From NCBI RefSeq assembly GCF_016801865.2, contig NC_068938.1, forward strand, positions 48,629,808 to 48,693,807: 64,000 bases of DNA, written 5' to 3'. Made by a program: the position numbers and the translations under genes. Positions 55,723 to 64,000 of this stretch are shown piece by piece. This DNA comes from Culex pipiens pallens (Eukaryota; Arthropoda; Insecta; Diptera; Culicidae). The number at the start of each line of letters is the position of its first letter. Positions within the stretch are counted from its first letter, which is position 1. The notes under the pieces are model-generated. The model searched no databases. It was not told the origin of the DNA and worked only from the letters and a program-made list of their open reading frames with translations.

Positions 55723-58700
55723 AGGATTTGTACGCATATTTCTTAGGTTAAATCAAGTAACCTAAGAAATATGGACATTGAAATATCAAATCAGTAGAAT
55801 TTTAAAATTCAAAAGTCAATATCACAAAATTTGTTTTGATTAATTAACGATTTAAAAAATTAAACTACTTCAGAAAAAAAATACTATTATTCATCGATAT
55901 TTATTTTGATAAAAATTGATAAAATAAATATATATTTTAATTGACTGATTCTGTTTTTAATTAATAGTACAAATTATCAAACATTAAATAGTTCGTATAA
56001 GTTCTATTCTGCTGGATAACATTATAATGTGTATAGTAAACTTTAGTTTGGAAATATGTTTGCCTCTTTAAAAGGGAGGTGTATCACTTTCGAACAAGTA
56101 ATTCTTTTTTAGAGCAATTCCAGTTCAAAGTTTGCCCATAAGTTTGCCTTTGACAGTTTTTCAATTTGACTTGTCTTATTATTTACGTAAGCTTATTTAC
56201 TATCCAGGTTTCTACCACACTGAAAAAATATTCTATTTACAGTAATGAGCAATGTTATTAAACTTATATCTGTAAGCTCATACATTTAATTGAAATGCCG
56301 TCAAAGACAAACTTATGGGAAATTGGATGAGCTTTCCGGTAAAAATATTTACTAAACTGAAAAACCAATATGGTCAATATGGAGAATTTTATGTAAAATT
56401 TTGTGAGGAATCAATTCACACTATCGATTTTGAAAAATTTTGACGTTTAGACCACTTTCCAAAAAAAAACATTTGTAGTAAACGATTTTTGTATTTTTTA
56501 GGAAAGACATCCCATCTTACATTTTTCGTGAGTCTTTTTGTAACATTTTAGGCTATTTCCTCAAAAATTTTGAGCGAAAAAAAAAACGTGAAATCACCAT
56601 CAAATTTTACTTTTAAACTTAAAAACTGAAAAATCTTATAGAAGTGGCAAGTATTTTTGTTTCAGTGTAATTTTTTCAGAAAGCCCGTCCAATTTCCTAC
56701 AAGTTTGTATTTGACCACTTTTTGATACGACGCAACGTCTTCGAGATACAGTAATTTTTAAATTACAAAATACAAAAATATTTAAATACCTTACGCCCTC
56801 CTCAAATGATATTTTCGAGTACTATTGGCTCAACATACACAAAAATGGCTTATATAGGCCTAGGATAACATGTCTACAAAGTTTCATTGAAATCGGAGAG
56901 GGTCGGGTACAAAAGTACCAGAAAAATTCCTGATTTGAGCTGGAGTTATATATGAAAACGTCCTATAAACACAGGAAATGCCAGAGCATATAGAACCATT
57001 TTAAAATAAATTTAGTTTTTTGACAAATTTATATTGAGTTTTGATAACTCAATTCACTAACATTTCAGTCCAAATTTGTGCGAATCATAAGTAAAATCGA
57101 GTGTCCGGAATTCGAAGCAAAAGTGTCCGGATTTCGAATCAGCTTTTATCAGTGTCCGGGATTCGAAGCACAACAAGCCATTTTAATTTTAAAATTCTGA
57201 TGAAAAATGGTTAGAAAAGGCCTATTTTGCATGCATTTTCTTGAAACTGACTGTTTATACTACGTCCTGATGATATTTCTACATTTCCAACTTATTACAT
57301 GATTTTTTGCAAGCTATAACAAAAATGATATGCTACTAAGTGTCCGGATTTCGAATCATGACGTTATTTTACGTATGAATGCGGACTGTTTCAATCAAAA
57401 TTTGAACATTAGGAACACAGATTTGAGAAGAATGATAACTCTCCGAAAAAAAAATATTATAATTATTTCATTGTCATTTTGTTGACCAAATAAAAAATCA
57501 AACATGTGCTTCAAAAATTTGCAAAATATTATTGATTTATACATATTTTTCTTCAGCATTCAAGTTTTGTACTAAGCTTTGGTTAGAAAATTCAATATTT
57601 GAAAAAATAGATATAAAAATAACTGAAAAACGCCCAACCAAACCTCAATATTAAAAGTTTCAATCTGATTGAAAACACATGGCTTCTTTGCTCTACGTTG
57701 TATTCAACATATTGAAAATTGATTTCACAGGTTTGTTAATGAAAATTTCAATTTTAGTCATTATTTTTTCTGCTTGTTTCTTTTTTGGGGAAATTTTGAA
57801 AGGTAGGGTGACAAAACCTAGAAAAAATAGCAATGGTAAATTCCAAAAAGGGTGGCTCTATCTTGTAAAAGTACAATTTGTTGATTTCAAGTTTGTTTGA
57901 CTGTACACTAAAAAATCAAATCAGCTTGTGCGTTTATTTATAACGCTAACCTGTTAGTTTACAACTTTCTATCGGGTCAAGAAAGAAACAATAAAAACCT
58001 AGATGCCAAATTACTAAACACCAAACTTTTTAAGAGCCAACAACATATTAATGACTTGATCAGAACTGATATTTTTAAATAAGATTCTAACAAAATCTCG
58101 TGCTGATATATTTCAATACTTTTAGTTCTCTGAATATAGTACATATTAAAAATTTGGTTTGACTTCAAAATGATTTTCATACTTCTTATTTTATTTATTT
58201 GTGCTAGAAATTTTAAATTATCCGAAGTGTATCAAATCGACGCGCCAAGATAGCACGATAAAAAATATAAATAAATCCTTAAAGATTTTTATAAAATTCT
58301 ATGCATTTTAAATATTTAAACAACTAATCAGTCAAAATCTCAACCTTAAATCTGCCCCAAACTAATAGAAATTCTTTCCAACAAGTTTTTCCGAGAGCCC
58401 ATCAGCTGCGGAGCCTCCCCTGCTGATGAAAGTCATCACACTTTTCCCCGTGGCGGCGGCGGCGACATACCCTTGAGGGCCATTAACGGAGGTCTGAACT
58501 TTCATCAAACCCCGGCATCGCCTTTTTCAGCGAATCATCTTCTTCATAAACCCTTCGTCGACCGCCTCCCGAGCCGGAAAAAGTGTCCCAAATTATGACC
58601 CCACTCACAAGAGACAGCAGCTCAGGGCTTGGGGGGAGGGAAAGAAAAAACAAGCCGTCTCACTTGGCCCACATTTAATCGAAAAAGTTTTTCCCTCCGT

Positions 58701-60577
58701 GTTGCGTCGTCTTCGACGACGTCATCGTCCTGTGGGGGGTGAAACAGTCCCAATTTCATTCATCAACCACTCAGCCTGGTGTTTTGGATTAGAAACCTTA
58801 AGAATTTAAATGTTGTTGAGAAATTTATGAATTTGGAATAATTTAAATTTTCACATTTTTATGTGGTTCATATTTATAACATCAACTCAACCTTAAATCA
58901 ACACCATGCAAGTATATTAAATCCCATGTAATTTTACATCGTTTTCGCAGTGAAAAACTTCCCGAACACAGTGCGAGGCAAAGTGGTGAAAACTCGCATA
59001 AAATAACCCCAGAACGAGCTTAATTAAAATATTTTCTCAACCTCACACTTTCCCACCAGCACCACCCACTAACCAGCAGCCAGTTATTGTAAAGTGGCAA
59101 ACTTCACTTGGGTTTCTGTGTGTATGTTTAAGTGGAAAATTCACACACCCACACTCCCTCCACAAAACATAACAAATGGATGAGAGCGAGTGGGGAAAGT
59201 GAGAAAAGCTCACACAAAAGCTCTCAACCCTTCGGAAAAGCTCCGTTCCTCTCACCCCCTCGCCCACCGGTTGGAATATGCTTCCGCCTGTCAGAGTGGC
59301 CCTGGCGTGGAACGGCCTTAAAGTTTCATGGCCATAAATTAGATTTTAAATATTAATTGTTGAATTCAAAATTATTATTTTATTTATGTCATCACTTTGG
59401 TAAACAAACCCGAAAGGAAGCCGGCTGGCAGCGTGTTACTGCCAACAAAAAGGGAGCAAGGTTGAGGGTGGGGGCGACCTCCCCTAACCCCCTTCTTGGG
59501 TTGAGCCCAACTCCCCATTATTTATACCACGTAATTTGAGCGCCAAATGCCGCCTCTCCGCCATGAATACCGTATGAATTTGTGCAAATTTTCCGCCAGT
59601 TCTCCGCTGCTCGGCCAAAATTATTACGGTCGGCGTTTCTGCGGGGCAGCCAGCCAGCCAGTTCAGTGAGTTAAGGGAGCAAAGCCCCATTGGGAAAAAA
59701 ATATCACACAGAGTTTTCGGAGTGGTGTAAATTTCGCCACGTGGCTCCCCCCAGCTGACAACAGAGAGTATGGTCAGTGCTGTGAGAGGGGAGGGGTGGT
59801 GACACTCTTTGGTATAGGGCTTTTGTTTTGGAAAACAGTAGGGCATGAATGGAATTTAAATTGAAATGAATGGGATCAACAGTAAACAACATATTATCCT
59901 GGAAAATGCACAAAGGGAGTAATGAGCGTTTTGTTTTGCGCCATTGTAGTTCACAGTGTGTATGAACAAGTGAAAAAAGCTTTTGGATTCTCTTAGAAAT
60001 ACTGAATTCGAAAAAAAACTGCGTTACCTGCTAATAGAATCATGAATAACTTGGACTACACATTACTGATAAATTTATCAATCTTTAATTTGAAAATTGC
60101 ATGGAAATATTTATCATTCTTATTTGGTGTAATTTGTGTGTATTTAAGTGCATTCGATTATTGTATGTTTTTCGCGATTTCTTTTCTTACATTTCTGGAA
60201 AAAAAAATTATTTCACACCTTATGTCAAAGTTCTTCGGAGCTTGCGGGATACACGCAATGTTTACATTTGTTTATGAAACCTTTTCAAAAAAAGTTTAGG
60301 TTTTACTTTTATTTTTTGACTTCGAAAGTAGGACGGATATTTGCTGAGTTATAGTTTCTTCAAGATATTTGTGATGTAGAGCAAACCTTGTTTTTTCTAG
60401 TTTCTTTTTCCCAGGCTTTATCTCAGAATCCACTGGTTTCATCTTCAATGTATTTACAATGTTTGATATTTTCTGAAAAGAAAAACTATTCGCTTTGCTA
60501 CAACTACAACATGAACTATAACTTCGCTCATTTTTGGGATAATCGCTCTACAATTAAACAAAAAATAAAAAAAAACA
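55723..60577. other. Long AT-rich non-coding stretch
   Basis: No supported gene. Four copies of gtgtccgg followed by a ttcgaa word (57101, 57123, 57152, 57340) mark a dispersed or locally repeated element. A caagatagcac word near 58249 resembles the end of the 521-bp MITEs. 58380-58760 and 59000-59830 are less AT-rich and look single-copy, with no exon signals I trust. Confidence 0.5.
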
Positions 60578-61195
60578 TTAAGAGGCAGTATTTGTAAATT
60601 CTGCTCGGTTTGTTCTAGAGGTCGTATCGACGTGCTCCGATTTGGATGAAACTTTCAGCGTTTGTTTATCTATACATGAGATGAACTCATGCCAAATATG
60701 AGCCCTCTATGACAAAGGGAAGTGGGGTAAAACGGGCTTCGAAAATTGAGGTCCAAAAAACCTAAAAAATCTTAAAATTGCTTGCATTTCCGTAAAACTT
60801 CATCAATTCCAACTCTCGTAGATGCATTTGAAAGGTCTTTTGAAGCACTTCAAAATGGGCCATAGACATCCAGGACCGGCTTGACTTTTTCTCATAGCTT
60901 TTGCAAATTACTGCTAAAAAATGATTTTTTTAAAACCTTAATATCTTTTTGCAACAGCCTCCAACACCCATACTCTCATAGGTCAAAAGATAGGTAATTT
61001 CATGGACTATAAGCCTATAGCATTAACTTTTTGGCCAACCACAGTTTTTCTCATAGTTTTTCGATTTTTCTACAACAAACATTTTACAACGTTAGTTTTT
61101 GCCCTGTAGGCCTCCATAGCGGCATTTTTTGGTCTCATCCAAATCGGAGCACCTCAATACGACCTGTTACACATTGGTGAAAAACTCGCTCTTAA
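60578..61195. mobile_element. 618-bp MITE with TTAAGAG ends
   Basis: ttaagaggcag at the left and ctcgctcttaa at the right, with inner inverted words gtgctccgatttggatga and tcatccaaatcggagcacc. It shares agggaagtggggtaaaacggg-type sequence with the larger foldback at 7522-8913 (aacgggaagtggggcaaatc), so both belong to one TTAA-targeting family. Non-coding. Confidence 0.75.
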
Positions 61196-61370
61196 GCTGT
61201 TTCTATAATTTAAGAATGCAGGCAAACTCTAATCTCAAACTTTTCATAAATCTCATTTAACGGTGTACATTAACCAAAGCTTTTGTACCCAGATTTTTGC
61301 TACAGACATTTTAGTTTCTTCAAAACTACGGGAACTATAGATATAATTTTTTAAGCATCCTCTAATGTAC

Positions 61371-61795
61371 TGCACAGAAAAAAAAATCATGGTAATATTA
61401 CATCTGGGAAGGGGTACATCTTTTATGTCAGAAAAAAGGTGTAATTTTACCTCTGAAAATGTGTAATTTTACCACTTTTCTAGTGTAAAGTCACTTTTTC
61501 AGTCTGAATTGAGGCAAAATTACATCATAAAAGAGGTAATATTCAACCTTCCAAAATTACAGCTAGAGTCTAATGGACTGTCTACAAAATAGTTTACTCA
61601 GAAAAAAGATTAATTTTGGAATGTTGAAAATTTGGTAGGTTGAATATTACCTATTTTTTGAGAAATATTATAAAACATGTGTAAAAATGTGAAACTGAAA
61701 ATTCATCATTTTCTGAGGTAAAATTCATAATTGTTTTGACACAGAATCTGTCACCATTTCCTGATGAATATTACCATCATTTTTTATGTGTACAG
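61371..61795. mobile_element. MITE or composite with GATGGTAATATT inner ends
   Basis: cacagaaaaaaaaatcatgg and the complement-like ccatcattttttatgtgta form the ends; ggtaatattcaacc words face each other in the middle. It may be one element or two abutting ones of the family also seen at 62000-62225. Confidence 0.6.
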
Positions 61796-61999
61796 AAAAT
61801 TTTGAATATTGTACAATCAGATTGTTGCAACTTTGGAATAAGAAAACAACAACTTCCTTGATTGATGTGCACCCTTAAAATAAAAATATTTAGAAAAAAA
61901 TCCTAAATGCAATGGGATAGTTGTTTATTATATTTTTTTTTATTTGCAAGTTTCAAAAAAATCAAACAAAAAAAACCATCTACATTAACGACCTCAGTT

Positions 62000-62225
62000 C
62001 ACAGAAAAAAAATGATGGTAATATTCATCAGGAAATGGTGACAGATTTTGTGGCAAAATAAATGGTAAATTTTACCCCAGAAAATGATGAATTTTCATCA
62101 GTTTTTGATGAATATTCATCAGGTTCACATTTTTACACATTTTTTATGTACTATTACACAAATAAAGAGGTAATATTCAACCTACCAAATTTTCAACATT
62201 CCAAAATTCAACTTTTTTTTCTGTG
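62000..62225. mobile_element. 226-bp MITE with CACAGAAAAAAA ends
   Basis: cacagaaaaaaaatgatggt at the left and aactttttttctgtg at the right; the interior has aaatgatgaattttcatcag and gaggtaatattcaacc. It abuts a SINE on its right. Confidence 0.75.
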
Positions 62226-62520
62226 TTCTTTTGCGGTCTTTATTGCAAGTTTCTGCTCTAACCTAAGAGCCCAAAGGCTTGAATGGGGAGGGCACCCAAA
62301 TCTCTTTTCTACTCCTTCCACTACAGGGTTCGAACTGACATCCTTTGAATTGCGAGTCCAACCGTCGCCAACGATTCCTCCGGAGCAGGCTTGGTTTGGT
62401 GTGTTGTTTGTCTTTATAGCAAGGAGAGGACTCCCTCACCTGGAATGACTCAACGGGACAGACGTTTTACATCCCCACCCGATGGAAGGTTGGAGCAGAC
62501 GGGAATCGAATCCATGATCA
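62226..62520 (-). mobile_element. 5'-truncated tRNA-derived SINE
   Basis: Read on the minus strand it starts inside the first tRNA-like head (box B, gattcgattcccg). It then has a spacer, a second head with gttggactcgcaattcaaag and box B gttcgaaccc, and a body with ttcaagcctttgggctctta. The same order and several shared words occur in the full SINE at 12951-13369, so they are relatives. Box A of head 1 is missing. Confidence 0.75.
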
Positions 62521-63299
62521 TCAGAAATTGAAAATTCCGTTAGTTGTTTTAACTAGTGTCACTCTCCATCTAGATATAATTACACAAATAGAAATGGTTG
62601 GCACATTTTCGGTCTTATAAAAATGTACTAATTTGAGTTGAATTGTTGAAGATTTATTTAGTTATATCTACTGTGATAAAATTCAAAACTTGTTAACTTG
62701 CTCTTATTTAGAATTTTTTCCGTTGGTATTTAAAATCGCACTTATTACCTATCTAATGACTATCTTTTATCTTTTTAATTTACGTTATTTATTTATCTAT
62801 GATCAACAAAGAATTAAGCAGCATTAGTTTGTTTTTTTAAGTCTCCATACAATTTCGGAAGCTTTCTTTTCAAAAATGATTTTTGAATATTTGAAATTCT
62901 TTTATCTGATAATTTAAGGGATCGACCGATGATGTCGTCAGACAAGTTAATTGCTTCCTAACAATAATACTCGATCAATTTTTTTTTCATTAGGGACCAT
63001 CCATAAACCACGTGGACACTTTTTTGGGAATCCGTAACCCCCCCCCCACCCCCCCCTTCGTGGACAATTGTCCATGCAAAAAAAAAAACTTTTTTGTATA
63101 GATCGTGAACAATCAGTTTTCTCAGCACTGGCTGAACCGATTTTGACCAAACCAGTCGCATTCGACTTGGGTTGGGGTTCCATATGGTGCTATTGAATTG
63201 TTTGAAGTTTCGATAAGTAGTTCAAAAATTATGTACAAAAATTTGTTTTCGCATATTTTTGGAAGTTGAATAAATGGCAGTAAACTGAACCAAATTTCA
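62521..63299. other. Non-coding DNA with dispersed motif and C-tract
   Basis: Contains ggaccatccataaaccacgt (about 62995), a phrase I associate with dispersed insect repeats, followed by an almost pure C-run (about 63039-63057) and an A-run. No gene is supported. Confidence 0.45.
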
Positions 63300-63800
63300 T
63301 CATGTTATACATCGTTAGTTTGGTAATTGAAAGACCATTTTATCGAGCCCGAAACATTGATAATCTGGCAACCCTGTCTCTAGTTATAACCACTTAAGTG
63401 ATATTGTTGTACTTTTTTGTAGCCGGATCCCACTTAAATGCATGTAAACAATGTCCGGATCCATCATCCGACCCATCGTTGGTTAGGTAATCAAAAGACA
63501 TTTCTAACGAGTCCAAAACATTGAAGATCTGGCAACCCTGTCTCAAGTTCTGACCACTTAAGTGAAATTTATGTACTTTTTTGTAGCCGGATCTCACTTA
63601 AATGTATGTAAACAATGTCCGGATCCATCATCCGACCCATCGTTGGAAAGGTAATTTAACATTGAAGATCTGGCAACCCTGTCTCGAGTTCTGACCACTT
63701 ATTAGCCCTTGAGTGATATGTGTGTTTTTGTATTCCGGAACTTAACGAAATTAGTCGAAATTGGTGTCCAAACTCATCATATCACATATCACCCATTGTT
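63300..63800 (+). repeat. Tandem repeat, about three units of 140-165 bp
   Basis: tctggcaaccctgtctc recurs at about 63364, 63528 and 63669, each followed by a gaccactta-type word, and ccggatccatcatccgaccc occurs twice. Units are about 164 and 141 bp. Non-coding; it continues imperfectly toward the window edge. Confidence 0.85.
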
Positions 63801-64000
63801 GGAAAAGAGTGAGGAAGGCACCAACCACATGGGTGAATTGAGTTAGTTTTTTTATTCATACAGATTCAGGTTCAGGCCGGCAAAACTCAACTTTCTACGT
63901 ACAAATCGGCTATGCTTCTATGCTATGCTATCCCTTGGTAACGGGCTTGAATAATGAATCTATAATTTCCGTAGTAACCAGTAGTTGAAAAAACAAAGAT

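Overview
The window is eukaryotic and reads like repeat-rich mosquito DNA, most likely Culex (pipiens/quinquefasciatus type). The reasons are an AT-rich background packed with foldback and miniature inverted-repeat elements (MITEs), dimeric tRNA-derived SINEs, a Ty3/gypsy retrotransposon whose primer site matches insect tRNA-Lys(CUU), and a spliced exon of a neuronal immunoglobulin family. It contains almost no host coding sequence. Species assignment is inference.

Layout. 1-9 kb: AT-rich DNA, MITE fragments, a 729-bp tandem array (4.1-5.8 kb), a 1.23-kb terminal-inverted-repeat (TIR) element carrying broken coding stretches (6.1-7.4 kb) and a 1.39-kb foldback element ending in TTAA (7.5-8.9 kb). 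9-19.3 kb: foldback MITEs of one GAGCAATTCTC family, one of them split by a hAT-like MITE; a dimeric tRNA-derived SINE with an 11-bp target duplication; and, at 13581-13710 on the minus strand, a 130-bp exon with good splice sites encoding part of a Sidestep-like Ig V-set domain. This is the only convincing host-gene sequence. A 126-141-bp tandem repeat lies at 18.7-19.3 kb. 21.2-22.3 kb: an intact 326-residue ORF1-type (Gag-like, CCHC zinc knuckle) protein followed by a polyadenylation signal and poly(A), with no reverse transcriptase: an ORF1-only retroposed unit. 24.8-26.5 kb: a TIR element containing a nested 521-bp MITE. 26.6-28.8 kb: a large decayed satellite built on a 10-bp unit, ATTAAAAGAA.

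31.6-52.7 kb is the most structured part. A unit of about 4.95 kb occurs twice in direct orientation (31626-36571 and 46490-52691), and a nearly intact Ty3/gypsy retrotransposon (36572-46489, minus strand) sits exactly between the copies. The element has gag and pol joined by a -1 slippery heptamer, a tRNA-Lys primer site, a polypurine tract, a complete 5' LTR and a truncated 3' LTR. Its flanks show no target-site duplication. The shared LTR sequence differs at only about two positions, whereas the flanking copies differ by roughly 1-4% where compared by eye. The right-hand copy alone carries a 1245-bp near-perfect palindrome (46755-47999) with a TATT duplication; the left-hand copy keeps the empty site. 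This fits recombination between, or a false assembly join of, two diverged haplotypes.

52.7-64 kb: more MITEs (including one with GTACCGTCAG ends and another TTAA-ended element), a 5'-truncated SINE on the minus strand and a tandem repeat at the right edge, in otherwise featureless AT-rich DNA. If the Sidestep-like gene is transcribed leftwards with its first exons beyond 64 kb, most of the window would be its intron. I could not identify its neighbouring exons, so intron versus intergenic remains open. I found no clear new multi-gene system. The best candidates for new biology are the element-bounded duplication, the ORF1-only retroposon and the long palindromic elements.
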